Source: Trichomonas tenax (lineage: Eukaryota; Parabasalia; Trichomonadida; Trichomonadidae). From it: a stretch of 17,408 bases of DNA. Where the stretch lies: NCBI GenBank assembly GCA_023091735.1, contig JALKBU010001061.1, positions 1 through 17,408 on the forward strand. The letters run 5' to 3'. Positions 1 to 8,335 of the stretch are shown one piece after another (position 1 is the first letter of the stretch; each line of letters begins with the position of its first letter). The notes below the pieces were generated by a model. It was given only the letters and a program-made list of their open reading frames with translations. It did not search any database and was not told the origin of the DNA. The position numbers and the translations under genes were made by a program.

Positions 1-960
1 CCACTTATACCACTGGATAGACAACTATCAATAAGTTCATGAAAGTACTTTCAAATCGAAAAAATATTGATCAGATAAAAAGTTATGAAGGTCGCGGGAC
101 TACACCGCAGAAGGAAAAATACTGCCTTAAATTTCAAATGTTTTATTCCTTTAAGTGTGTATCAACAAATTGACAATGAAATATATATTATTATCATTGA
201 TGTGGAAATATATTATACTGTTGTATTATAAAAATATTATGTATACGAGTCAATTAATTTGTGACTTCGATTAATTCATGATAAAAGTGTAAAATAATAC
301 TACTAATATTAGCGCAAGACTGCTTGAGTTATCATCATGAATTTTATTGATTCAAAATATGAGAAATTCATAATTCTTAATTTCATGTTCTACCATACCA
401 TGAATGACTAAACTTTGTGTAGCTTATTTGATTTTCATTATCACAAAGACGAATGATTAACGAAAAAAGAAAAAATGCATCAACAAGAACATATTTGATA
501 TACTATTAGGATAGCATCACTTCACATGATGACGTCATGCCCAAATTAATGCATATGTCATGATTCTAGTCAATCGATACAACAAATGTAACATCTTTCT
601 AATAAAATATTTGCTTGTGACAAGTAATTTTTAAAAATTGTCATGTAAATTAATTTTGACACTTATAATTATTAATCATCTTTCGATAGATAAAATTGCT
701 TTAATATTGAACGATCAACAATTTTATTTAGTAAACTATTCAATTCCGAGAACCTTAGCTCAAAAAAATTCACTGGCGCAATTTAAATCCAATATTGCAA
801 ATATGTCACGTACCACAAGTTGTCATGAAAAGTGACATAAAAGTGATATTATCTGATATGTAAAGTTGTTGTAATTTCTAGTTTTATGTGTCAAAATATT
901 AATATTTTTTGACATGTAAAGTCCTATAATTATTCAAATTATGTATTAGTTTTTATTTCA
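1..960. other. Gene-free AT-rich region
   Basis: I see no convincing gene here. The longest open frame (638-835) has no recognisable protein character and normal intergenic composition. The stretch holds a CRE-like perfect palindrome ATGACGTCAT at 529-538. It also has copies of a dispersed motif: TGACAAGTAA at 618-627, TGTCATGTAAA at 639-649 and TGACATGTAAA at 910-920. A small imperfect hairpin, TGTCAT/GTGACA, lies at 821-837. None has an assignable target gene on its left side. Confidence 0.6.
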
Positions 961-967
961 AAATGGC

Positions 968-1050
968 GTCTGACGGGAAGAACTGGGGACTACATTGACA
1001 CAGGTACCACGCATGCTAGTAGCTAAACTCACAGATCTTCCTTTCATACC
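968..1050. repeat. Diverged foldback repeat, copy 1
   Basis: The first part (from GTCTGACGGGAAGAACTG) resembles the right arm of the foldback at 1089-1292. The second part (about 1001-1050, ending CTTCCTTTCATACC) resembles its left arm. The unit therefore has the same sequence family as its neighbour, but with the arms in opposite order and more diverged. It is probably an old partial copy of the same small mobile or foldback sequence. There is no coding capacity. Confidence 0.55.
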
Positions 1051-1088
1051 CCATCATTAAGAAATCAAAGATTTCCACTTCAGAATGC

Positions 1089-1292
1089 CTCTGAAGAGCA
1101 AAATTAAATGATTGATTGGGACAGGTAGCCAAGGTGCTAGCAATCCAGCCCACAATTCTTCCTTTCAGAACCATTCTATAGAGTAAATCGCTGATTATTT
1201 CGAAAATAGAGTCTGAAAGGAAGAACTGTGGATTGGATTGCTAGCACCTTGGCTACCAGTCCCAATCAAGCATTTAATTTTTCTTTTCAAAG
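1089..1292. repeat. Foldback / MITE-like inverted repeat, copy 2
   Basis: The arms at 1101-1169 and 1212-1280 are 69 bp each and are reverse complements with about five mismatches. Similarity continues more weakly outward to about 1089 and 1292. The 42-nt loop (1170-1211) is AT-rich. The element has no open frame and a higher GC content than its surroundings. Long near-perfect arms around a short loop are typical of non-autonomous foldback or MITE-type elements. I could not identify an obvious target-site duplication, so the element class is inferred. Confidence 0.7.
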
Positions 1293-1403
1293 TAAATTTA
1301 AACAAATATAGGATATCATTCTTCCAATAATAATTTATAATCACATGCCATGGGAGTATTTATTTGTCAAATATACATGTTTACATGTCAGATATTGCAC
1401 TTT

Positions 1404-1420
1404 TGTCACTTTTCGTGACA
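1404..1420. repeat. Small TGTCAC/GTGACA hairpin
   Basis: TGTCAC (1404-1409) and GTGACA (1415-1420) are perfect reverse complements around TTTTC. A similar hairpin recurs at 6734-6750, and an imperfect one lies at 821-837. It could be a dimeric protein-binding site or a repeat relic. Confidence 0.45.
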
Positions 1421-1694
1421 GCTTCGGTATGCAACATCCTATATTGCAAATATATGATATCTGCACCATATAAAGAGTATTTTAAATGTCAACTCGGTTA
1501 ATATATTTTTGGTTTAAAAAATCAACATAGAACTATATATTTTGCGGTAGTTTTTCATTAATCTTCGATAATTTACACCCGTATAAAGTAAAATTCTAAA
1601 ATTTTGAATAACAGCTCTACGACCTTTTAGAAGAATGATTTTCATGTAAAATAATCAGCCAATTATATCGTTCATTTTGAGGGGTCCAATTACT

Positions 1695-1699
1695 TCACT
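1695..1699 (+). promoter_or_regulatory. Inr (initiator) of the ferredoxin gene
   Basis: TCACT matches the trichomonad initiator consensus TCA+1-pyrimidine-T/A. With A1697 as +1, the leader to the ATG at 1709 would be 12 nt, in the very short range usual for trichomonad mRNAs. This supports both the start codon and the lineage. Confidence 0.75.
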
Positions 1700-1708
1700 T
1701 CAGAAGAA

Positions 1709-2038
1709 ATGCTCTCTGCTGTTTCCAACGTCCGCTTCTTCAAGCTCACAGTCGTCACAAAGGCTGGCGAGAAGGTTCCAATCAACTTCGATGATGGCAC
1801 AAGGCTTTTCGATGCTGTTGCTGGCACAAAGGCTGAATCTCTTCAGGGCAAGTGCGGCGGCTCTCAGGTCTGCGGTGAATGCCACTGCAAGATCCCACAG
1901 AACCTCTACCAGGCTCCAGATGACGATGAGAAGGAACTCCTTGGCTCTGCTTCTGAAGTCACACCAACATCCCGCCTTGCTTGCAACCTCACACTCACAT
2001 CCGCTTTCGATGGCGCTGAGATCCACATGACCCACTAA
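1709..2038 (+). CDS. [2Fe-2S] ferredoxin, hydrogenosomal type
   Basis: This is a 109-residue adrenodoxin-like ferredoxin. The cluster ligands are visible as C49, C55, C58 and C92 (C-x5-C-x2-C, then x33-C) inside CGGSQVCGECHC. C60 is an additional cysteine. A DDDEKELLG stretch (about 71-79) and SRLACNLTL (88-96) match the conserved family core. The N-terminus MLSAVSNVRFF resembles the short cleavable hydrogenosomal presequences of trichomonad ferredoxin, with Arg9 just before the likely cleavage site. In trichomonads this protein takes electrons from pyruvate:ferredoxin oxidoreductase and passes them to hydrogenase; it is also linked to activation of nitroimidazole drugs. The start is supported by the Inr 12 nt upstream. 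TAAA overlaps the stop codon, as in the trichomonad poly(A) signal. Codons are rich in C/G at the third position, suggesting high expression. Which paralogue it is cannot be told. Confidence 0.93.
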   Translation: MLSAVSNVRFFKLTVVTKAGEKVPINFDDGTRLFDAVAGTKAESLQGKCGGSQVCGECHCKIPQNLYQAPDDDEKELLGSASEVTPTSRLACNLTLTSAFDGAEIHMTH

Positions 2039-2609
2039 AATTTCGGCATAGTTTTATGATATTAAAAAGTATTCAAAAATATATTTTATTCTCACAGTCT
2101 GTGCATTATATTTTTCAAGATACATGGAATCACCCGATGATGTCTTTTGTAGATCTATCATTAATGTCTAGTTTATTTGAGCAATTCATTATTTTTTGTT
2201 TTCATCAGTTTATTCGGACCCTTATACAATATATAGATTAGAGCTATGAGGCGAAGCAATTTTTCTCAATCTATTTCAGGTATTTAAACACACGCTAAAT
2301 ATTTGGATTCTCACCAACCTTCAAAATCGATGGGCACTTCAAATATAGAGCATATGCAATAACAATGATTAAAAAATCGAAAAGATAGAAATGATTTATT
2401 CTGATATCTTTTCATTTTAAAGCAAAACTACATTTTCAATTGATAGAATTCATTGGCTGTCGTCTTGCATATATCATAGCACGCATCAATGTATTCTCTA
2501 TTCAACAAAAATGCGGCATCAAAGTGGAAGAATAACTGACATGTAAACAAGCTCGATGTCAGCTAACAACTTCATAATAAGTTGCTATATAACAGAGACC
2601 TTGAGGTCG
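2039..2609. other. Gene-free region after ferredoxin
   Basis: This stretch is AT-rich with no convincing gene; a 61-codon open frame at 2056-2241 lacks protein-like composition. It contains one copy of the dispersed motif TGACATGTAAA at 2537-2547. Confidence 0.55.
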
Positions 2610-2845
2610 ATTCCTAATTCCAATATCCAAGTTGATTCCAAATTTTGAGAGCATTATGCGTATATCCAAATATTCGGCGATTCCAAATAATTCGGGTATT
2701 CCATTATTGTCACTTTTCGACCTATTTTTGGCATATGGAATAACCGTCATTATCCCAAAATGGCGGTTATTCCAAAATAGGGTTTGATTCCAAATTCACT
2801 TTATTCGCATAAAGTCACCTTTATTCCAATAAACTTTTTTATTCC
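2610..2845. repeat. Degenerate ATTCC repeat field with 18-bp phasing
   Basis: ATTCC begins at 2610, 2617, 2635, 2680, 2698, 2769, 2787, 2823 and 2841. Successive spacings are 7, 18, 45, 18, 71, 18, 36 and 18, that is, mostly multiples of 9 or 18. The last two units are nearly identical (ATTCCAATAAACT and ATTCCATTAAACT). This looks like a decayed tandem array with an 18-bp period. The minus strand gives short runs such as Trp-Asn-Lys but no sustained open frame. Confidence 0.6.
2736..2774. repeat. Inverted repeat inside the ATTCC field
   Basis: TGGAATAACCG (2736-2746) and CGGTTATTCCA (2764-2774) are perfect 11-bp reverse complements. The helix can extend inward to 14 positions with one mismatch. 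It uses one ATTCC unit as an arm, so part of the array exists in inverted orientation. Confidence 0.6.
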
Positions 2846-3120
2846 ATTAAACTCCAATTTCTCGCAATTACTGAATTTTGGAAACTCACTTCACATGTGG
2901 TCGTCTAACTAAATAAATCAAAATATGAAAAGATGCAAAATCAAAACGTGACACCATTGTTCAGAAATTTAAGAATACTTTACAACTTCACAATAAAGGA
3001 AAAATGTCCAAACATTGATATTTGGAATCTGCAAATAGAAAGAAGCACAATATCGAAAAACTATGAAAAAACGATGAGATTATCGTTATTGGAAGCCTCG
3101 GAAAACGATAGATTTTCAGT

Positions 3121-3126
3121 TCACCT
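3121..3126 (+). promoter_or_regulatory. Possible weak Inr of the aminotransferase gene
   Basis: TCACCT resembles the trichomonad Inr (TCA+1YW), but C replaces the T/A position. It would give a leader of about 10 nt before the ATG at 3133. It is kept as weak support only. Confidence 0.3.
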
Positions 3127-3132
3127 ACAACA

Positions 3133-4329
3133 ATGTCAGCATTCGCTAACGTTCCAGAAGCTCCTCCGGATGCCATTTTCGGTGTTGCCAAGTTATACAA
3201 CGCCTCCAAGCTTGAGAAGAAGTCCCTCCTTTCTGTCGGTGTCTACCGCACAGAAGATGGCAAGCCATACGTCTTCAACTGCGTCCGCAAGGCTGAGGAG
3301 AAGATGCTCGGCAAGCACCACAAGGACTACCTCCCAATGAACGGCGATGCTAACTTCATCAAGGCTGCTCGTGAGTTCATTTGGGGCCCAGTTCTCCCAC
3401 AGATCGCTGAGAGAACAGCTTCCATCCAGTCATGCGCTGGCACAGGTGCTCTCTACTTCGTTGCTAGATTCGCCAAGGACTTCCTTAAGGTTCCAAAGGT
3501 CCTCCTCTCCAACCCAACATGGGCTAACCACAAGTCTATCTTCGGCCAGCAGGGACTCGAGCTCGGCACATACGGCTGGGCTAAGGACTGCCGCCTCGAC
3601 TGCGATGCTTGCATCCGCGATTTGATGGCTGCTCCAGAGGGCTGCTTAGTCCTTCTTCAGGCCTGCGCTCACAACCCAACAGGTATCGACCCAACACCAG
3701 AGCAGTGGGAGAAGATCCTCGAGGCCGTCTCAGCCAGGAAGCACATCGCTTGCTTCGACTTCGCCTACATGGGCTGGGCTTCCGGCGACCCAGATAAGGA
3801 TGCTGAGGTCCTCCGCAAGTATGCTCTTTCCGGCAACCAGTTCTTCGTTTGCTTCTCATTCTCCAAGTGCATGGGTCTCTACGGCGAGCGTATCGGCTGC
3901 TGCCACGCTGTCTGCACAAACGCTCAGGAAGCTAACAATGTTGGCTCACAGTTCGCCTCAATCGGACGTTTCACATACTCCGTCTGTCCACAGAACGGTT
4001 CCTACATCGCTACAGAGGTCATCAACGACCCAGAGCTCCACAAGATGTGGCTCGAGGAACTTAAGGAGGTCTCAAAGCGTGTTATCGACATCCGTGCCAA
4101 GTTCGTCCAGCTCCTCGAACAGAAGTCCGGCAAGTCCTTCGACTTCATCGCCCAGCAGAAGGGTATGTTCGCTCTCACAGGCCTCACACCAGAGGAAGTC
4201 AAGATCCTCGGTGAGCAAGAGGGTGTCTTCATCCCATCCAATGGCCGTATCTCCGTTCCAGCCCTCAACAACTCCAATGTTGATTTCATTGCCCAGGCTG
4301 TTGCAAACGTTGTTGCAAAGCGCAAGTAA
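3133..4329 (+). CDS. Aspartate aminotransferase (PLP class I)
   Basis: This 398-residue protein is the length of a cytosolic-type aspartate aminotransferase. It catalyses aspartate + 2-oxoglutarate to oxaloacetate + glutamate. Family landmarks appear in order: SVGVYR (34-39), AGTGAL (102-107), NPTWANH (127-133, with the PLP-stacking Trp130), HNPTGIDPT (180-188), FDFAYMGWASGD (208-219, with Asp209 and Tyr212), SFSKCMGLYGER (242-253, with Lys245 as the Schiff-base lysine and Arg253 binding phosphate), Arg279 (distal carboxylate position) and GRISVPALN (371-379, with the substrate Arg372). Unusual details are SVCP in place of the common SNPP after Arg279, and Met in place of the usual Gln after AY. 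There is no organelle-type leader, so it is probably cytosolic. The start sits directly after a short Inr-like stretch, and codon use is strongly C-ending, as in a highly expressed gene. Related activity on aromatic amino acids cannot be excluded. Confidence 0.95.
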   Translation: MSAFANVPEAPPDAIFGVAKLYNASKLEKKSLLSVGVYRTEDGKPYVFNCVRKAEEKMLGKHHKDYLPMNGDANFIKAAREFIWGPVLPQIAERTASIQSCAGTGALYFVARFAKDFLKVPKVLLSNPTWANHKSIFGQQGLELGTYGWAKDCRLDCDACIRDLMAAPEGCLVLLQACAHNPTGIDPTPEQWEKILEAVSARKHIACFDFAYMGWASGDPDKDAEVLRKYALSGNQFFVCFSFSKCMGLYGERIGCCHAVCTNAQEANNVGSQFASIGRFTYSVCPQNGSYIATEVINDPELHKMWLEELKEVSKRVIDIRAKFVQLLEQKSGKSFDFIAQQKGMFALTGLTPEEVKILGEQEGVFIPSNGRISVPALNNSNVDFIAQAVANVVAKRK

Positions 4330-5110
4330 GTTTTAGGTATTAATTTTATTCAATCTGCCCTTATTTCTTACAATACACTCTATTACATAAAGCTATACCC
4401 AAGAGATCTGTTCAAAAAAGCAAGAATTTATAAAATATTGATATTTTTCTCTAATTGTATAATATTAAATCATGCTTTAGCTAAGGATGAGTTTCTTGTC
4501 ATGAGCAGTATCTTGTATGGTAGTTTGTAGCAACATGAAATCGATATTGAAAATATGAAATAGCAAATCTGGAATTAGTATGTAATTCCATGAGAATACT
4601 GAAAATTTTTTGAAAAAGTCGATGTATTAAAACACATAAAGTTGTTATTGATTTTAGAGCCGAGATAGCAGTGGAAAATTTATTATCAGTAAACATGTCA
4701 GAAAATGTTTTTTAAATATTGATGAAGTTCGAGAATGTGGAAGATTCCCAACTTATATCAAAGGTTGATGCGAATTTGACATGTAAATTCTCAATTGATG
4801 GGAATTCAAAAACGTAAACAAATATAATGCTAATTTGTTGATAATTAGATATGACATAAGAAGCTAAATCCAAATTTAAAATAAAAAAGCATTATATTTT
4901 TCAACAATTTGCTGGAAAAATTATCATAAACTAATCATAAATTTGTCATTAGAATCAAAAGCTATATCTATTGCAACTATTTTTAACTAAAAATCAACCG
5001 TTTAATATTTTGGCAAAATTTTTCTAATTCAATAGTATTCATAGAATTGTTTCAATTGTTTACAATGGTCGCCAACTAAATTTTGAAAATTTATATAAAA
5101 CAAAAAAGCG
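4330..5110. other. Gene-free region between aminotransferase and IBD-like gene
   Basis: No gene is seen. The region is AT-rich. It contains TGACATGTAAA at 4777-4787, and AACCGTTT at 4996-5003, which fits the M3 consensus but lies about 110 nt before the next ATG, too far to be assigned confidently. Confidence 0.5.
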
Positions 5111-5854
5111 ATGCCAGACAACTCTATGACTCAGCCGAAGTACATAGACATGCTCAGCGAATCAGACAAACAGGAGTACGTCAAACTTCGCGAAACTCTT
5201 TCTTCTAACATTGTTAGAAACAGACGTGGAAAGAGATTAGAAACATTCGCAGAAATTTTAATAGCAATAAAGAACTTTTGCATCAAGGGCGATTCAGACG
5301 ACTGGAAGAGATGCCTCGTATGCGGTGTCTGTTGGCTTCCAGCAGGAATAGCAATTAATAACCGACAATTTCAAGTCTTAATCGACAAGTGCAAATCTTC
5401 AATAAACGGTTCTCTCCAGAGGATGGGCTATGGAACTATTCAGTCCCGTCAGGAATCCATCAAATTATTAAGCGAATCAATTCCATTCCTCGCTACAAAT
5501 TATCCAGAAGCCCGTGAATGGAGCGTCCGCCAGTATATCGCTGCAACGCCAGAACCATCGCTTCCAAATAGGATGTACAAATTAATTCCTACTTTTAATT
5601 CACCGGCTCCAAAGATACCGAATGCTAACAATGTCATGCACATGCCGACTTCCATGATCTATAACCAGCAGCCAACAGTGCAGCCGGAGCCTGAACAAGA
5701 ACCAGTTCAAGAACAAGAGGAAGTTGATAACGATCCATTCGACGTTGGAGCGGATTTCAACAACTTCAATGTTGACACAAATTACAATCCGTTCGATGAC
5801 TACGATCCTTACTCACTCGAACAGACTTTTGCTACAAGCAAGACCCAGATTTGA
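5111..5854 (+). CDS. Initiator-binding-domain (IBP39-like) protein, putative transcription factor
   Basis: This 247-residue protein has a helical, basic N-terminal domain (about 12-140) and a low-complexity acidic tail. The N-terminal part contains RRGKRLETFAEIL (38-50), CLVCGVCWLPAGIAIN (68-83) and KCKSSINGSLQRMGY (93-107). I recognise this pattern as the trichomonad IBD fold, a winged-helix domain that binds Inr/M5 start-site elements; the KCKSSINGSL stretch is probably the recognition helix. From about residue 145 the protein is rich in Pro, Asn, Gln, Glu and Asp, with NDPFD, YNPFDD and YDPY patches. It is much shorter than IBP39 and seems to lack that protein's C-terminal Pol II-binding domain, so it may be one of the many IBD paralogues with another role. 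No good Inr is visible upstream. A second Met at codon 6 is an alternative start. TAAA occurs shortly after the stop. The identification is from memory of the family, not a search. Confidence 0.72.
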   Translation: MPDNSMTQPKYIDMLSESDKQEYVKLRETLSSNIVRNRRGKRLETFAEILIAIKNFCIKGDSDDWKRCLVCGVCWLPAGIAINNRQFQVLIDKCKSSINGSLQRMGYGTIQSRQESIKLLSESIPFLATNYPEAREWSVRQYIAATPEPSLPNRMYKLIPTFNSPAPKIPNANNVMHMPTSMIYNQQPTVQPEPEQEPVQEQEEVDNDPFDVGADFNNFNVDTNYNPFDDYDPYSLEQTFATSKTQI

Positions 5855-6841
5855 AGTTTAGAGTAATATGTCTTTTTTTATTGTTAAACTTAAATACTAT
5901 GTTTGTTATTATGCATATTTCGTAAATGTTTATACCTCTTTTTTCTTAATTTTAAAAAATATATTTGTAATCTCTCGTCAGATCGCCTCCAAACTCTGTG
6001 ACTAGATTCTTTTACTGAAAATAAAACTGCACCATGGCTCATGTGGAACGAAATCATTAAAAATGAAAAATTAAACTGGGATAAAATACCTAATTTTAGC
6101 TTCAAAATAAAATATTTACACGGATTTTTGATAAAAATCTAAAATTAAATAATGGATGAGGCTCAGTTTTATGATCTAAACAATATTTACTGATATTGTT
6201 GTCGGTAAACTTATTTTTTGTGCATTGATATAAAGAGAACGAATAGATTTAAACATTTTTCTTCATCATGGACATTACTGCAGTAATATATGGACCCAAA
6301 AAACCATGATAACATCATTGAGAACCTTGATCACTGATTGCTTCTGTTGTCTTAATCGGTTCTTTACTTTTCATTCTTTTGTTCATGTTGTTTTTTATAT
6401 TATAAATCTATCCCTTTAAAATCGCATTCTTATTCTTCGACCCTAATGAAGAATTAGAGCCATCAACAAGCGAGAAACAGAACCAAATTCACCAAAAGAA
6501 CAACAATCAACTAACATTGATCCACACAATCAAGAGACTTTCTCACAGTCCAACGATTTGAATAGCTGTTATTCTTATATCTTTATTTTGTTTGTATTTA
6601 AAAATTTTAACATGCTTTTTTAGTTAATTCTCTGCATTTAGATCCGACTACAGTAAAATATATTATATCTTAAATTCTTTTGCTTTAGTTTTTATTTTTC
6701 TCGTGGCGTCAAGGACGATCAAGATAAACAAGTTGTCACATTTTGTGACACTTTTTAGCCATGTTTAAAAGTGACATTTTTAACCTTTATTTTAGGTTTA
6801 ATATTATAAAAGAAAATTGGATGTAGTTAGAAGACCAATAA
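5855..6841. other. Region without an intact gene, possible membrane-protein debris
   Basis: There is no intact gene. At 6337-6402 a plus-strand frame reads as 22 mostly hydrophobic codons (Ile-Ala-Ser-Val-Val-Leu...), then stops at 6403. Around 6440-6600, short frames rich in Glu, Asn, Gln and Ser follow. This could be the decayed transmembrane segment and cytoplasmic tail of a surface protein like the pseudogene downstream, but several stops and frame changes intervene. A 7-bp perfect hairpin, TGTCACA/TGTGACA, lies at 6734-6750. Confidence 0.35.
6734..6750. repeat. TGTCACA/TGTGACA hairpin
   Basis: This is a perfect 7-bp inverted repeat around TTT. It matches the hairpin at 1404-1420 in its core. 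Confidence 0.5.
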
Positions 6842-7778
6842 CTTTGTATACTGATTCATGAGTCCAATGCAAGAATATGGAATGAATATTTTGGTCAATA
6901 TTCAATTACTGAATATATCACTCAGAATTCCCAAGTCATTAAAAACTCTGGAAGATTCTATGTGACTTCCAATGAGTATGCCTCGCTAAATCAAGCAATT
7001 ATAGTAAATGGGAGTTCAAATAATATATTATGTGTATCACATAGTTCTTTTGAGAATTGCTCAACGACAGATAAAGGAGCTTCGATTAATTTCAATCAGG
7101 GCTCAATTCTTTTGCATCAATTCTGTGGAATGAAGTTAAAAAATACAGGAAATGATGGAATTTTTTGTTCTTCATCCACAGACCAGAATACAGATCATTT
7201 GAACTCCTTCATTGAATCATTGATTTGCGACTGCGGAAAGCAAGGAATAGGACAAAGTACAAATTTGCTTTTCTATGGGAATATGAGTGTTATATCGAAT
7301 AATATAACAAGAAATAAAAGCTTTGATGATCCACTGTTTTGCGCTTTATATGCTTCATCATATAACATAAAGTTTACAACATTTGCAGAGAATCAATCGC
7401 CAGGGCGGTGCTCTTGGTTTTATTCTTCGATTTGTTGTCCATTCACGAAATGTAATATCATCGATAACAATAGTCAAAGCAAACATTTTTTTTTTCACTA
7501 AAGATAAATCTGTGTTTAATGAATGTTGCATTCTCAGGAACAGCGCTGGAGGGAGTTATTTTGGTATTGAGTCTTCAGGATCAGTTTTTATGAATTGTTG
7601 CAATTATGACAATGAAAAATCTTCGGTAGCAATCATTGCATCAACCAATTCATTCAATCTTGATTTGATTTATTTCCAATTATGTCGCATCGATGAAAAG
7701 TCAATCAGCTATGGCTTATTTATTAAATTCCATATCTTCGTTTGTAGCTTAATGTCATCTATTTTTGTTTGCATTTAA
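6842..7778 (+). pseudogene. Frameshifted beta-helix-type surface protein (Pmp-like) remnant
   Basis: The first frame is open from 6842 to about 7500 but has no ATG for its first part; GTG at 6962 is only an internal codon. It encodes short Asn/Ser/Cys/Gly-rich turns such as HSSFENCSTTDKGASI, typical of the right-handed parallel beta-helix surface proteins expanded in trichomonads. At a run of ten T (7486-7495) the frame is lost. The same style of sequence (VFNECCILRNSAGG, GSVFMNCCNYDNEKSS) continues in another frame to 7778. The intact family normally has a signal peptide, a longer helix, a transmembrane segment and a cytoplasmic tail. None is clearly present here, so the copy is truncated at both ends as well as frameshifted. 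Function in intact relatives (adhesion or surface variation) is inferred. A sequencing error in the T run could explain the frameshift but not the missing start. Confidence 0.65.
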
Positions 7779-8120
7779 AAACATCATTGTTTGCCATTTA
7801 TATTATGAATTTTACCACAGTAAAGAATATTTTTATTTAAAACAAAGCTAGCATAGTTTCACTCGCGAAAATCCCCGCATATTCATTAGACACAAAATTG
7901 CAGTGAATAAATGTAAATAATTGCTAAAGAACGAAACATATATAGCTTTTAATGTCTATGAGATGATTGATAAAAACATCTTTGCGATATTGGAAGTCAT
8001 AAAACAATTCATTGTAATACCTATTCACCACAACAATCTCCATCACCTGCAACATTGGAAATAGGAAATCCTTTGATAATCAATCATCTGCATCATGAAA
8101 AATGAGAAAAGAAATAAAAA
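7779..8120. other. Gene-free AT-rich stretch
   Basis: No gene, RNA or clear repeat was recognised between the pseudogene and the motif cluster upstream of the ribosomal protein gene. Confidence 0.5.
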
Positions 8121-8268
8121 TTACATGACAAAAGTATTATTTACACAACAAAAATCGTAAATATATGTCAAATAAATCTTTTACATGACAATTTATATAC
8201 ATTTGACAAGTAAATCTGGTGACATACCATAATTATATTTACATGTCAGAAATATAATTTACATGACA
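8121..8268. repeat. Cluster of TTTACATGWCA motifs upstream of eL42
   Basis: Within 150 bp there are TTACATGACA (8121-8130), TTTACATGACA (8180-8190), the reverse form TGACAAGTAAA (8204-8214), TTTACATGTCA (8238-8248) and TTTACATGACA (8258-8268). The last is about 36 bp before the M3 promoter element. The same motif occurs singly in several other intergenic regions of this window. It may be a transcription-factor site array or a dispersed repeat. Confidence 0.6.
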
Positions 8269-8303
8269 CATTGAAATGGTCAAGTGAAGAGATTATTGAG
8301 GGT

Positions 8304-8329
8304 AACCGCTGCGGTTTTAATCGTCCTTT
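8304..8329 (+). promoter_or_regulatory. M3 + M5 core promoter of the eL42 gene
   Basis: Two overlapping matches to the trichomonad M3 consensus ([AGT][AG]C[GC]G[CT]T[AGT], a Myb-type site) are present: AACCGCTG (8304-8311) and TGCGGTTT (8310-8317). Together they form the perfect palindrome AACCGC-T-GCGGTT (8304-8316). CCTTT (8325-8329) matches M5, the alternative initiator in which transcription starts at the second C. That is position 8326 here, giving a 10-nt leader to the ATG at 8336. No Inr is needed. Confidence 0.72.
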
Positions 8330-8335
8330 TCTATT

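Noticed and set aside
529..538. CRE-like palindrome ATGACGTCAT as a CREB-type promoter element
   Set aside because: No gene starts nearby and no such regulation is established in this lineage; probably chance.
1700..2035. Antisense and alternate-frame open frames over ferredoxin
   Set aside because: They shadow a well-supported gene whose C-rich third positions suppress stops in other frames.
3347..4336. Several long open frames in other frames of the aminotransferase gene
   Set aside because: They are Ser/Arg-rich artefacts of strong codon bias in the real frame; none has a family pattern.
4821..4907. Paired words AATATAATGCT/AGCATTATATT and TTGTTGA/TCAACAA
   Set aside because: The two pairs are in crossing order and cannot form one nested stem; likely AT-rich coincidence.
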